This document shows, in pieces, positions 29,738 to 40,010 of a stretch of 64,000 nucleotides of DNA (positions are counted from its first letter, which is position 1; each line of letters opens with the position of its first letter). A program made the translations under genes and the position numbers. Source of the stretch: Oceanicola granulosus HTCC2516 (GTDB lineage Bacteria; Pseudomonadota; Alphaproteobacteria; Rhodobacterales; Rhodobacteraceae); NCBI RefSeq assembly GCF_000153305.1, contig NZ_CH724107.1:320971-384970 (forward strand), read 5' to 3'. The notes under the pieces were generated by a model, which ran no database searches, was not told the origin of the DNA, and saw only the letters and a list, made by a program, of their open reading frames with translations.

Positions 29738-30763
29738 ATGGGGCAGAGGCAGGGCAGGATCACGCTGTGGGGCGTCGAGGTGTTCGTCGCCACGGCCGAG
29801 GAGGCGTCGATCACCGCGGCCGCGCGGCGGCTGTCGACCTCGGCGGCGACGATCAGCCAGCAGCTCACCAACCTCGAGCGCGACATCGGCGCGACCCTGC
29901 TCAACCGCTCGGAGCGGCCGGTGACGCTGACCCCGGCGGGCGAGACCTTCCTGCGCCGCGCCAACGCGATCCTCAACGAGGCCGAGCAGGCGCGCGCCGA
30001 GCTGGCGCTGGCCGGGACGGGCGCGCTGACGCGGCTGCGGCTCGGGATGATCGAGGATTTCGACGCCGACGTGACGCCGCGCCTGCTGTCGGAGATGGCC
30101 GGCGCGCTCGAGCCCTGCCAGTTCCTGCTCGAGACCGGCGCCTCGCACCGGCTGTTCGACCAGTTCGAGGCCCGCGCGCTCGACGTGGTGGTGACCAGCG
30201 ACATGGGCCTCGGCGCGGCCGGCCACGAAGTCCACCCGCTGCTCGAGGAGCCCTTCGTCGTCGCCGCCCCGCGCGGCGCGGTGGCGCCCGACCGGCTGCT
30301 GGAGCAGCTCGCCGCGCTGCCCCACATCCAGTACACGACGCGCCACCACATGGGCCGCACCATCACCACCCACCTCGCCCGGCAGAACCTCACCTTCCCG
30401 CAGCGCTTCGAGCTCGATTCCTACCACGCGATCCTCGCCATGGTGGCGGCGGGCGCGGGCTGGACGATCCTGACGCCGCTCGGCTGGCAGCACGCCCACC
30501 GCTTCCGCGAGCACGTCGAGATCCTGCCGCTGCCCGGCCGCGCCCTGTCGCGCACCATCCTGCTCACCGCCCGCCGCGGCATCTTCGGCGACATGCCCGC
30601 CGACCTCGCCGCGCGGCTGCGCCGGCTGATCGAAGCGCTCGTCGTCGCGCCGGTCACAGCCGAGGCGGGCTGGCTGGGTGAGCGGCTCCAGGTGCTCCGG
30701 CAGACGGAAAAAACCCCCCGCGCCGGCGGCGCGAGGGGCTCGGAGGAAGGTGTGGGCCGCTGA
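29738..30763 (+). CDS. LysR family transcriptional regulator
   Basis: 341 residues. Winged helix-turn-helix at about 10-70 (EASITAAARRLSTSAATISQQ) and a LysR substrate-binding domain (about 95-300). The ATG at 29738 has GGGGAG upstream; the longer frame from 29672 would begin inside a REP and is rejected. The final 18 or so codons overlap the terminator hairpin of the convergent downstream gene, and the two stop codons abut, so the tail is probably dispensable. Target genes are unknown; the neighbouring pha genes are candidates only by position. Confidence 0.85.
   Translation: MGQRQGRITLWGVEVFVATAEEASITAAARRLSTSAATISQQLTNLERDIGATLLNRSERPVTLTPAGETFLRRANAILNEAEQARAELALAGTGALTRLRLGMIEDFDADVTPRLLSEMAGALEPCQFLLETGASHRLFDQFEARALDVVVTSDMGLGAAGHEVHPLLEEPFVVAAPRGAVAPDRLLEQLAALPHIQYTTRHHMGRTITTHLARQNLTFPQRFELDSYHAILAMVAAGAGWTILTPLGWQHAHRFREHVEILPLPGRALSRTILLTARRGIFGDMPADLAARLRRLIEALVVAPVTAEAGWLGERLQVLRQTEKTPRAGGARGSEEGVGR
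30708..30738 (-). terminator. Intrinsic terminator for the 31534-30764 gene
   Basis: On the minus strand: CCCCTCGCGCC, GCC loop, GGCGCGGGGGG, then TTTTTT. It lies within the last codons of the convergent LysR gene. Confidence 0.85.
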
Positions 30764-31534
30764 TTATTCGGCGGCGGGCTTCATCGGCATGCGGGTGACG
30801 TTCTCGGCGATGTCGCCATGGTTCGGCACCACGCTGAAGCCGAGCTGGGGCAGGCAGGCTTCGAGCTGCTCCTCGAGGCGCTGGACCTGCGAGGACACGA
30901 CGCTCTCCTCGAGCTCGACCTGCTCGCGCCAGCGGCGGATCTCGGTGCAGGCATGCAGGGCCTCGACGATGCGCTCCTGCTGCATCTCGGCTTCCTCCTG
31001 ACGCTGGGCGAGGAACTCCCGGGCCCGGGCGACCTTCTCGTCGGAGTAGACGTCGGCGAGGTGACGGCTCTGCTGGCTCATCTGCGCGGCGACTTCCATC
31101 ACGGCCGGCTCGAGGCGGGCGAGGTCGGGGTGGTCGCGCAGGTAGCCGAGGCGCTCGCGGACCTGGTCGAATTCGGACGACATGGTGAACACGCCCTGGC
31201 GGTCGGCGGCGTGGCAGTAATGGTAGGCCTTCGCCACGTCCTCCATCGAGATGCGGAAGTTGCGGTGCGAGTTCTCGAGCGCGAGAACCCGGCCCGAGGA
31301 CGGCAGGAAGCACATCAGCGTCAGCAGCAGGGCGGTGAGGCCGATCTGGGTGATCTGGCCGGCATTGGCGTAGACGGTATCGCCGATCTGCGCCTCGAAG
31401 GTCAGCCACGGCGCCATGCCGAGGAAGGATGCGACGGTGTAGGCCAGGGCGGCAAGGCCGGCCACGATGATGACAAGAAAGGCCACGGCATGCAGCAGCT
31501 TCTGCACGGCGCGGGAAAGGTGGATGATCGCCAT
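30764..31534 (-). CDS. Inner-membrane protein with cytoplasmic coiled coil, unknown function
   Basis: 256 residues. Two membrane helices (about 16-38 and 60-76) are followed by a long charged region with coiled-coil character (about 140-225, heptads rich in Glu/Gln/Arg/Leu). The ATG at 31534 has GGGGAG upstream. It is a monocistronic gene with its own strong terminator. Proteins of this type occur in Rhodobacterales, sometimes labelled DNA repair without evidence; I see no enzymatic motif. Confidence 0.75.
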   Translation of the reverse strand: MAIIHLSRAVQKLLHAVAFLVIIVAGLAALAYTVASFLGMAPWLTFEAQIGDTVYANAGQITQIGLTALLLTLMCFLPSSGRVLALENSHRNFRISMEDVAKAYHYCHAADRQGVFTMSSEFDQVRERLGYLRDHPDLARLEPAVMEVAAQMSQQSRHLADVYSDEKVARAREFLAQRQEEAEMQQERIVEALHACTEIRRWREQVELEESVVSSQVQRLEEQLEACLPQLGFSVVPNHGDIAENVTRMPMKPAAE

Positions 31535-31684
31535 GGTAAAGAACTCCCCTCGCCACTTGGCGGATGCCGGCAGGATTCCGCCGACGTGTTGCGAGAAGAA
31601 CAATTTGCGGGCCTGTCAGGTTCCCGGCGCCGCCACATTTTGCGCTAAAGGTTAACGCCTGACGCAAGGGCACCACGGAGACGG

Positions 31685-31710
31685 GTAGGGTGCGCATTCA
31701 GCGCGCACCC
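31685..31710 (+). repeat. REP-type palindrome A, copy 4
   Basis: GTAGGGTGCGCATTCAGC followed by GCGCACCC; ends three bases before the stop of the 31714-32100 gene. Confidence 0.78.
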
Positions 31711-31713
31711 ACG

Positions 31714-32100
31714 TCACCCCCAGAGGCTGTACGCCCAGAGCCCCAGCAGCCCCGCCAGCAACAGCACGTGCACCGCGTCGATCGCCCACCAGCGCCGCCC
31801 CGGCAGGACCGCCGACGCCAGCAGCGGCAGCGCGGCGAGCAGGTTCATCCCCATGCCGCCGAGCAGGTTGCGCCAGGCCCCGGCCGCCCGGACCAGCGGG
31901 CCGCCATAGACGTTGAGCAGCTCCGGCAGGTAGCGCGCCAGCAGCCCCAGCACCGCGAGCGCCAGCGCCACCAGCGCGGCCGTCCGCGCGGCACGGCGGG
32001 CGACGATGCCGCGCAGCAGGGCCAGCGGCAGGAGCGCCAGCAGGAACAGGCCCTGCTTGACGGGGAGGAAGGCGAGGATGATGGGATCGGGCTGAAACAA
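31714..32100 (-). CDS. Small multi-span membrane protein, unknown
   Basis: About 128 residues if a TTG at 32100 (with GGAG upstream) is the start. Four hydrophobic segments (LFLLALLPLALL, ALVALALAVLGLLARYL and others), no recognised motif. A longer frame from 32151 would overlap the end of mlaF and begin with an implausible polar stretch. It follows mlaF on the same strand, 19 bases after its stop, and may be the last gene of the alr-mlaE-mlaF operon. Function unknown. Confidence 0.6.
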   Translation of the reverse strand: MFQPDPIILAFLPVKQGLFLLALLPLALLRGIVARRAARTAALVALALAVLGLLARYLPELLNVYGGPLVRAAGAWRNLLGGMGMNLLAALPLLASAVLPGRRWWAIDAVHVLLLAGLLGLWAYSLWG

Positions 32101-32119
32101 GGGGCGGCTCCGGTGCGGC

Positions 32120-32866
32120 TCAGCGCAAGGTCTCGATCGGCCCTTCGGCACGACCGTGGACGAACTGGGTGAGGTAGGGATCGTCGGCGCCGTCGATCTC
32201 GGCGGCGGGGCCGACCCAGCGGATCTTGCCCCGGTGCAGCATCGCGACCCGGTCGGCGATGGCGCGCACCGAGGTCATGTCGTGGGTGATGGTCACGGCG
32301 GTCGCGCCCATCTCGGTCACGATCTCGCGGATCAGGTCGTTGATGACGCCGGCCATGATCGGGTCGAGCCCCGTGGTCGGCTCGTCGAAGAAGATGATGT
32401 CGGGCTCGGCGGCGATGGCGCGGGCGAGGCCGACGCGCTTCTGCATCCCCCCCGACAGCTCCGCCGGGTAGCGATCGGCCACCTCCGGCCCGAGTCCGAC
32501 GCGGCGCAGCTTCCCGACGGCGATGTCGCGCGCCTCGGCGCGGGGCCGCTTCAGCTCGCCGCGCAGCAGGCGGAAGGCGACGTTCTGCCAGACGGGCAGC
32601 GAGTCGAACAGCGCCGCGCCCTGGAACAGCATCCCGAAGCGCGCCAGCATCGCCTCGCGGCCCGCCCGGCGGACATGCGCGCCATCGATCTCGATGCGTC
32701 CGCCGTCGAGCGTCAGCAGCCCCAGGATGCACTTCAGGATCACCGACTTGCCGGTCCCCGAGCCGCCGATCACCACCATGCTCTCGCCGCGCCCGACCTC
32801 CAGGTCGAGGCCGCGCAGCACGTGGTTGGAGCCGAAGCTCTTGTGGACGTCGGTCAGGCGGATCAT
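32120..32866 (-). CDS. mlaF: Mla-type lipid ABC transporter ATPase
   Basis: 248 residues. Walker A GGSGTGKS (34-41), signature ELSGGMQKR and Walker B IIFFDEPTTGLDP. The SGGMQKRVGLARA form is typical of MlaF, the ATPase that powers retrograde phospholipid traffic between outer and inner membranes with MlaE and MlaD. The ATG at 32866 overlaps the stop of mlaE. The cognate MCE protein is presumably the mlaD at 48857, 16 kb away. Confidence 0.9.
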   Translation of the reverse strand: MIRLTDVHKSFGSNHVLRGLDLEVGRGESMVVIGGSGTGKSVILKCILGLLTLDGGRIEIDGAHVRRAGREAMLARFGMLFQGAALFDSLPVWQNVAFRLLRGELKRPRAEARDIAVGKLRRVGLGPEVADRYPAELSGGMQKRVGLARAIAAEPDIIFFDEPTTGLDPIMAGVINDLIREIVTEMGATAVTITHDMTSVRAIADRVAMLHRGKIRWVGPAAEIDGADDPYLTQFVHGRAEGPIETLR

Positions 32867-33639
32867 TCGGAGAAGAACGCCTCCGTGAGCAGGAAGTTCG
32901 CCGCGAGGATCAGCACGGCGGCCACCACCACGGCGGTCTTCGTCGCCCGGCCCACGCCCTGCGCGCCGCGGTCGGACTGCATCCCGTAATAGCACCCCGT
33001 CAGCGCCGCGATCAGCCCGAAGGCGCCGCCCTTGACGAGCGAGGAAATCACGTCGTGGGCCTCGAGGAAGTCGACGGTGTTGGTGATGTAGTTCGCCGGG
33101 TTGAAGTCGAGCCGGTAGATGCCGACGAGGTAGCCGCCGAAGATGCCGATCACGTCGCCCACCGCCACCAGCACCGGCACCGTGAGCAGCGCGGCGAGGA
33201 CGCGGGGCAGGGTGAGGTACTTCATCGGGTTGGTCGAGAGCGTCACCAGCGCGTCGAGCTGCTCGGTAACCTTCATCGTGGCGATCTCGGCGGCGATCGA
33301 CGAGGTGACGCGGGCGGCGATCATCAGCCCCACCAGCACCGGGCCGAGCTCGCGCACCATGCCCACGGCGACGATCTGCGGCACCAGCGCCTCGGCCGAG
33401 AAGCGCGCGCCGCCCGAGTAGATTTGCAGCGCCAGCGCGCCGCCGGTGAAGAACGCGGTGAGCCCCACCACCGGCAGCGACTGCCAGCCGACGCTCATCA
33501 CCGCGTGGCCGAACTCGCGCGCGTAGAAGGGCGGGCGGACGAGGTGGCTCAGGGTCTCGGCGACGAAGATCACCATCCGCCCGATTCCGGCGAGCAGCGC
33601 CAGCGTGGCGGCGCCGATGCGGGCGAGCAGCCCGGTCAT
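32863..33639 (-). CDS. mlaE: Mla-type lipid ABC transporter permease
   Basis: 258 residues, five to six membrane helices with the MlaE family core ([44 protein letters not shown]). Integral partner of MlaF in outer-membrane lipid asymmetry. The ATG at 33639 overlaps the stop of alr and its stop overlaps the start of mlaF: three translationally coupled genes. Confidence 0.92.
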   Translation of the reverse strand: MTGLLARIGAATLALLAGIGRMVIFVAETLSHLVRPPFYAREFGHAVMSVGWQSLPVVGLTAFFTGGALALQIYSGGARFSAEALVPQIVAVGMVRELGPVLVGLMIAARVTSSIAAEIATMKVTEQLDALVTLSTNPMKYLTLPRVLAALLTVPVLVAVGDVIGIFGGYLVGIYRLDFNPANYITNTVDFLEAHDVISSLVKGGAFGLIAALTGCYYGMQSDRGAQGVGRATKTAVVVAAVLILAANFLLTEAFFSE

Positions 33640-34673
33640 GCGCTCGGGTGCCGGCGGGTGTAGCGCGGGCCGAGCTGGGTCAGCACCTCGTAGCCGATGG
33701 TGCCCGCGATGTCGGCGATGTCGTCGACCCCCTGCCGCCCGTTCAGCAGCGCCAGCGAGTCGGGCGTCTCGGGAAGGTCGGTGATGTCGGCGCAGATCAG
33801 GTCCATCGAGACCCGGCCGCGGATCGGGCAGGGCGCGTCGCCGTGCCAGAGGCTGGCGCGGTTCGACAGGTGCCGGGTGATGCCGTCGGCGTAGCCCGCC
33901 GCGACGGTGGCGAGGCGCGTCCTGCGCTCGGCGATCCAGCTGTTGCCGTAGCCGACGCTCTCGCCCGGCTCCACGTCGCGCACCTGGATCACCGGCAGCT
34001 CCAGCGTCACCACCGGGCGCGCCTCCTCGAAGGGACGGCCGCCATAGAGGCCGATGCCGGGGCGCGTCAGGTCGAACTGGTACTCCTGCCCGAGCAGGAT
34101 GCCCCCCGTCGCCGCGAGCGAGCGTGGCACCTTGATGCCGTCGGTCATGCGGTGGAATTCGGCGAGCTGGCGGGTGTTCATCTCGTGGTCCGGCTCGTCG
34201 GCGCAGGCGAGGTGGCTCATGACGAGCACCGGCTTCTGCTGCAAAGCGATCTCGGCGACCGCCGCCCATTCCGACATCTCCATCCCCAGCCGGTTCATGC
34301 CGGTGTCGAGCTGGATGCCGAACGGGTGGCCGGGCAGCGCCTCGAAGTGGCGCAGCACCTGCTCGAGCGAGTTCAGCATCGGCACGAGGCCGAGGTCGCC
34401 GATCATCTCGCTGTCGCCGGGCATGTGGCCGCCGAAGACGCAGACGTCCACGTTCGGCCCCAGCGCCTGGCGCAGCGCCGCGCCCTCCTCGGCGACGGCG
34501 ACGAAGAAGCGCCGCGCCCCCGCCTTGTGCAGCGTGCGCGCCACCGGGGCGACGCCGAGCCCGTAGCCGTCGGCCTTGACCACCGCGCCGGTCTCGGCGG
34601 AGCCCATGGCGTCGAGCGCGCGCCAGTTCGCGGCCAGCGCGTCGAGGTCGATGGTCAGGTGTCCGGTGCCCAT
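33636..34673 (-). CDS. alr: Alanine racemase
   Basis: 345 residues. PLP enzyme making D-alanine for peptidoglycan. PLP lysine in [10 protein letters not shown] (Lys33) and catalytic Tyr261 in AAGYADGI, the family spacing. The TIM barrel and C-terminal beta domain are complete ([14 protein letters not shown]). First gene of the alr-mlaE-mlaF operon. Confidence 0.94.
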   Translation of the reverse strand: MGTGHLTIDLDALAANWRALDAMGSAETGAVVKADGYGLGVAPVARTLHKAGARRFFVAVAEEGAALRQALGPNVDVCVFGGHMPGDSEMIGDLGLVPMLNSLEQVLRHFEALPGHPFGIQLDTGMNRLGMEMSEWAAVAEIALQQKPVLVMSHLACADEPDHEMNTRQLAEFHRMTDGIKVPRSLAATGGILLGQEYQFDLTRPGIGLYGGRPFEEARPVVTLELPVIQVRDVEPGESVGYGNSWIAERRTRLATVAAGYADGITRHLSNRASLWHGDAPCPIRGRVSMDLICADITDLPETPDSLALLNGRQGVDDIADIAGTIGYEVLTQLGPRYTRRHPSA

Positions 34674-34903
34674 GGCTGCCTTTTGCCTGCGCCAGCGGCA
34701 GGGTCAAGCCGTTGTCCGAAAGCCCTTGCAACAGCCAGATCCGGCCGGCCCGCGTGGCCGCCGCGAGCGGGATGCCGCCTGAACATGCTCAATTGTTACA
34801 CAATTTGCGCTTCGGCGTCGCAGAACCTTCGTCATATCCTAGATATGTCATGAGCCACGGGGCGGTGCCGCCTGTGCGCCGCGAGCCTTGGGAGGGACCC
34901 GCT
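34674..34903. other. Intergenic promoter region between alr and the response regulator
   Basis: No gene. It holds the two palindromes described at 34791-34847 and must contain the divergent promoters of alr and the regulator. No clear -35/-10 pair stands out on the plus strand. Confidence 0.5.
34791..34847. promoter_or_regulatory. Two 6-3-6 palindromes before the response regulator
   Basis: AATTGTTACACAATT (34791-34805) and CATATCCTAGATATG (34833-34847) are both perfect inverted repeats with 3-base centres, 42 bases apart centre to centre (about four helical turns). AT-rich islands in very GC-rich DNA; probable operator sites. Confidence 0.5.
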
Positions 34904-35377
34904 GTGACCCAGTACGACGATTACGATGGCCTCAATCTCATCCTCGTCGAGGACGAGACGCTGGTCTCCATGGACCTCGAGGCGACGCTCGAGGAGTACG
35001 GCCACCGGGTGATCGGCGTCGCCAGCCACGTCGAGCGCGCGCTCGAGCACATCGCCGGCGCGGGCCGCGCGCTCGACGCCGTCCTGCTCGACCTGACGCT
35101 GGCGGGCCAGAGCGCCCGGCCCGTCGCCGAGCGGCTCGAGCGGCAGGGCGTTCCCTACGTGATGGTCACCGGGCTTGACGAGGCCCAGGTGCGCCAGCAG
35201 GGCTTCTCGGGCCGCTACGTGCCCAAGCCCTACCACCCCGAAGCGGTGCGCGAGGCGCTGTCGTCCGTCGCCGCCGATCTCGGCCGGGCCCGGCGGGTGC
35301 GTCAGGCCCCGTCGCCGGTCGCGCCGCTCGCGGTCACCAGCCCGTACTGCGCCAGCTCGTCCTGCGTCAGCAGGTAG
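34904..35377 (+). CDS. Single-domain response regulator
   Basis: 157 residues: a CheY-like receiver with acidic pair Glu16/Asp17 (VEDE), phosphoacceptor Asp63 (LLDLT), Thr89 (MVTG) and Lys108 (PKPY). No output domain, so it acts through protein contacts or a phosphorelay. The start is a GTG at 34904 with GGGAGGGA upstream; an ATG at 34850 is an alternative but lies over a palindrome. Its last 25 codons overlap the 3' end of the convergent ClpP-like gene by 76 bases. The cognate kinase is not adjacent. Confidence 0.83.
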   Translation: MTQYDDYDGLNLILVEDETLVSMDLEATLEEYGHRVIGVASHVERALEHIAGAGRALDAVLLDLTLAGQSARPVAERLERQGVPYVMVTGLDEAQVRQQGFSGRYVPKPYHPEAVREALSSVAADLGRARRVRQAPSPVAPLAVTSPYCASSSCVSR

Positions 35378-36120
35378 ATCTCGTCGGGCGGCGTCACCAG
35401 CGCGGGCTGCATCAGGCGCGGGTCGATGCCCATCTCGTCGAGATAGGCCATGACGGCGCCTTGCCCGCGCTGGATGTCCTCGACGGCGAGGAAGGCGGGC
35501 AGGGCGGTGTTCTCGCCGAAATAATGCTGGTGCACCCCCACCATCGCCCCGTCCTCCACTGCGCGCACCGCGCCGCCGGCGAGCATGTAGGGGCAGGCCG
35601 AGAGGCAGATGTCGGCCTCCGTCATCCGCGTCTCGGCTCCCAGGTCGCGCAAGGCCCGGCCGATGGCGAGCGCGTCCACCACGCTGCCGCCGGGCGAGTT
35701 CAGGTAGACCAGCTCGGGCGGCGTGCGCTCGGCGTCGAGATACTCCGCGAATCGCTCCGCGTCGCCCGCCTCGATCTGCCCGGCGACGGTGAGAGTGGGG
35801 CGGCCCTCCCAGCGCGTCGATTCGAACAGCAGCCGCGAGGGCATGTCCTCGCTCGCCGGCATCGGCCGCGAGCCGGGCGGAGCCTCCCGCGGAGCCAGCT
35901 CGGCGGGGCGGTAGCGGCGCGTCTGGTCGCCCGGCCGCAGCGGCTCGGTGAGGGCGGGCGCGTCGCTGGGGAAGGCGAGTTCGGGTAGGATGCGCACCAG
36001 GTCGCTGCCGAGCAGGACGCCGGCGAGGCCGAGCTGGATCCAAAGGATCATGCGGATTGTCGAGCGTGTCTCGCGCTTCGGCTCGTCCTTCGCCGCCGCT
36101 GCCTGCGCCGCCTCGTTCAC
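35302..36120 (-). CDS. Membrane-anchored ClpP-like protease/hydrolase
   Basis: 272 residues. One N-terminal membrane helix (about 24-41) anchors a periplasmic domain of the ClpP/crotonase fold: VYLNSPGGSV oxyanion segment, ICLSACPYML with candidate Ser174, and GVHQHYFG with candidate His. It resembles the COG3904 group of predicted periplasmic proteases. The GTG start at 36120 overlaps the TGA of the upstream coiled-coil membrane gene, so the two are made together. Substrate unknown; the partner may be substrate, adaptor or scaffold. Confidence 0.78.
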   Translation of the reverse strand: MNEAAQAAAAKDEPKRETRSTIRMILWIQLGLAGVLLGSDLVRILPELAFPSDAPALTEPLRPGDQTRRYRPAELAPREAPPGSRPMPASEDMPSRLLFESTRWEGRPTLTVAGQIEAGDAERFAEYLDAERTPPELVYLNSPGGSVVDALAIGRALRDLGAETRMTEADICLSACPYMLAGGAVRAVEDGAMVGVHQHYFGENTALPAFLAVEDIQRGQGAVMAYLDEMGIDPRLMQPALVTPPDEIYLLTQDELAQYGLVTASGATGDGA

Positions 36121-37448
36121 TCCGCCGGCCGCCCGGTCTCGACCGCCGAGAGCGGCCGCGGCTTGGCCTCCGGCTCGCGCCCGGGCTCGGGCGCGTCCGC
36201 CACGGGCGGCGGCGCGGGCGGAGCCGCGTCGAGCGCCCCCACCTCCCGCATCGCCCGCACCGCGGCGCGCAGCTCGCTCAGCGTCATCAGGTCCTCCGTC
36301 GCCGCCCGCTCGCGGCCCGAGCGGATCGCGCCCTGGGTGATCGCGAGGATCATCACCAGCACCGCCGGCAGCAGGTCGATCGCGATCGCCCCGGCCCAGC
36401 TGGGCACGAAGTTGCCCGCGTAGAGGATCACCGCGTCGGCGGTGGAGATCTGGGTGTAGGTCGTGTCGGCGGGCGCGGGCATCGTCAGCACCGCCTCGGC
36501 GGCGAGCCGCAGCGTCTCGGCGCGCTGGCCGAGCACCGTCAGCACCGAGTCCATCGTCGCCGACTGGCTCTGGCGCGTCGTCGCGGTCGCCCCGTCGAGC
36601 TCGGGCACCACCACCGAGCGCGCCAGGTCGTTCGCCGCCCGCACCACCAGCGGCGCCACCGACAGCTGGCGCAGCCGCGTGATCACGTTGGCCAGCCGCA
36701 CCGCCTCCTCGGAGAACAGCACCGAGCGCGGATCGACCGCGCCGGGCTCGACCGTCAGCGCCCGCATCCGGCTCAGGATCGCGTTGCCCTCGGCGAAGGC
36801 CTCGTCGACGAGCGGCTGCTGGCTGGCGATCTGCGCCTCGAGCGCGGCCAGCTCGTCGCTCTTCTGGCGCAGCAGCCGGAAAACCGCGCCCTCGCCGGCG
36901 AAGCCCGAAAGCTGCCCCGTCGCCTCCTGCTCGGAGAGGTCGACGAAGCTCTGCCGGACCCGCGCCACGTCGCGCTCCAGCCCCTGGCTCGCCACCGCGA
37001 TGGAATTGGCCTGCTCGAGCGCCGACTGGTAGCGCTGCACCGTGCTCGCCATGTGCTGCTCGACCGCCGCCGCCCCGGCCAGCGCGGCGGCGTTGAGCCA
37101 GGACGACATCGCGATGATCGCGGCGCTCCCGAGCAGCATCGACAGGAACAGCCCGATCCGCGCCCCGGCGGTGCGCACCGCCGGCAGCAGCCGCATCAGG
37201 TAGGACCAGAACACGAAGATCCCGACCGACACCGCCACCGAGTAGGCCATCGCCGCGAAGAACGAGAGGGCGCCGGTATCGTCGAGCAGCGAGGAGACGC
37301 CGAGGTAGGTGTAGATGCCCGAGGCCACGGCCAGCACGCCGAGCGCGGCGCCGGTGAAGCTGTCGAGCCAGCTCACATGGCCTTCGAGTTCGCGCGCGGT
37401 GCGCAGGCCGCGCGCCTCGCTGCGGCTGAGCCGGCTGTCGTCGTCCAT
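36117..37448 (-). CDS. Multi-span membrane protein with periplasmic coiled coil
   Basis: 443 residues. Three helices near the N-terminus (about 30-50, 62-82, 96-122), a long helical extramembrane region (about 128-325, Gln/Ala/Leu-rich) with coiled-coil character, another helix (about 352-375) and a cytoplasmic proline-rich tail. No enzymatic motif recognised. The ATG at 37448 has GGAGGGG upstream. It is coupled by GTGA to the ClpP-like gene. The architecture suggests a sensor or scaffold for that protease. Confidence 0.78.
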   Translation of the reverse strand: MDDDSRLSRSEARGLRTARELEGHVSWLDSFTGAALGVLAVASGIYTYLGVSSLLDDTGALSFFAAMAYSVAVSVGIFVFWSYLMRLLPAVRTAGARIGLFLSMLLGSAAIIAMSSWLNAAALAGAAAVEQHMASTVQRYQSALEQANSIAVASQGLERDVARVRQSFVDLSEQEATGQLSGFAGEGAVFRLLRQKSDELAALEAQIASQQPLVDEAFAEGNAILSRMRALTVEPGAVDPRSVLFSEEAVRLANVITRLRQLSVAPLVVRAANDLARSVVVPELDGATATTRQSQSATMDSVLTVLGQRAETLRLAAEAVLTMPAPADTTYTQISTADAVILYAGNFVPSWAGAIAIDLLPAVLVMILAITQGAIRSGRERAATEDLMTLSELRAAVRAMREVGALDAAPPAPPPVADAPEPGREPEAKPRPLSAVETGRPAE

Positions 37449-37554
37449 CAACACCCCTCCGTTCGCCTAGAGGTAAGTCCTCGCGCGGCACTTGCCAAAC
37501 GGCTTCGCCGATTCCTGTGGCGGCAACGTCCGCGGCGGCCGGCAACGCACAGAC

Positions 37555-37563
37555 TTATCCACA
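37555..37563 (+). promoter_or_regulatory. Consensus DnaA box
   Basis: TTATCCACA, an exact DnaA-box consensus, in the intergenic region just after dnaB (which is on the minus strand). No cluster of boxes or AT-rich unwinding element is present, so it is not an origin by itself. Confidence 0.45.
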
Positions 37564-37627
37564 CCCGGCGCAATCCGGATGCGGTGCGATGTCAAGAGGC
37601 TATGGGGCGAAGTTCACGTGGCGTGCG

Positions 37628-39169
<1,542 letters not shown>

Positions 39170-39310
39170 GATGTCCCCTGCCGCGGTTGATAGGGCAACG
39201 AGCCCCTCCCGCGCAATCTGGATATCCTGTGGATGGTCTGTGAGCGGAGATGCTACCGCAAGATGCTGCGGAAATCTACGGCCTTGGCCCCAGATGTCGG
39301 GCGGCAGGCG

Positions 39311-39988
39311 TTAACTCTCCTGAGCGGGCATCCACGCATCGGGCGCGCGGAGGTATTGCTCCACCGCGTCGAGCGTCGCGGCGGGGAACGCCTGCCGCTC
39401 GCGGGCGAGCGCGAGCACGTCCCACCAGGTGCAGAGGTGAATCAGCTGCACCCCGTGCGCGGCGAGCCGGTCGGTCGTCTCGGGGAAGATGTCGTAGTAG
39501 AAGATCACCGCCGTCGCGCCGCACACCGCGCCCGTCTCGCGCACCGCGTCGACGAACGACAGCTTCGAGCCGCCGTCGGTGGTCAGGTCCTCCACCAGCA
39601 GCACCCGCTGCCCCTCGCTCATCGCGCCCTCGATGCGCGCGTTGCGCCCGTAGCCCTTCGGCTTCTTGCGCACGTAGGTCATCGGCAGCCCCAGCCGCTC
39701 GGCGATCAGCGCCGCGAAGGGGATGCCCGCCGTCTCGCCGCCGGCGATGTTGTCGAACGCCTCGAACCCGGCCTCGCGCATCACGGTGACGGCCATGAAG
39801 TCCATCAGCGTGGCGCGGATGCGGGGGAAGGAGATCAGCTTGCGGCAGTCGATGTAGGTCGGTGCGCGCTTGCCGGAGGCGAGGGTGAAGGGCTCGCGCT
39901 CGTTGAAGTTCACCGCGCCGATCTCGAGCAGCATGGACGCGGTCAGCCGGGCGATCTCGTCCTTGGGCGGGAAGCTGGTGGGTATCAA
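39311..39988 (-). CDS. pyrE: Orotate phosphoribosyltransferase
   Basis: 225 residues. Joins orotate and PRPP to give OMP in pyrimidine synthesis. PRPP loop [13 protein letters not shown] (about 129-141). The TTG start at 39988 is supported by AAGGAGA upstream and by the conserved N-terminus [15 protein letters not shown]. Follows pyrC by 22 bases, a two-gene operon. Confidence 0.93.
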   Translation of the reverse strand: MIPTSFPPKDEIARLTASMLLEIGAVNFNEREPFTLASGKRAPTYIDCRKLISFPRIRATLMDFMAVTVMREAGFEAFDNIAGGETAGIPFAALIAERLGLPMTYVRKKPKGYGRNARIEGAMSEGQRVLLVEDLTTDGGSKLSFVDAVRETGAVCGATAVIFYYDIFPETTDRLAAHGVQLIHLCTWWDVLALARERQAFPAATLDAVEQYLRAPDAWMPAQES

Positions 39989-40010
39989 CGTGGCGTCTCC
40001 TTGAGGTCGG

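Noticed and set aside
35302..37545. 747-codon minus-strand frame
   Set aside because: Only its last 272 codons (the ClpP-like gene) are real; the rest is the wrong frame of the coiled-coil membrane gene.
37449..37627. Possible replication origin
   Set aside because: Only one DnaA box, no AT-rich unwinding region and no usual alphaproteobacterial origin neighbours.
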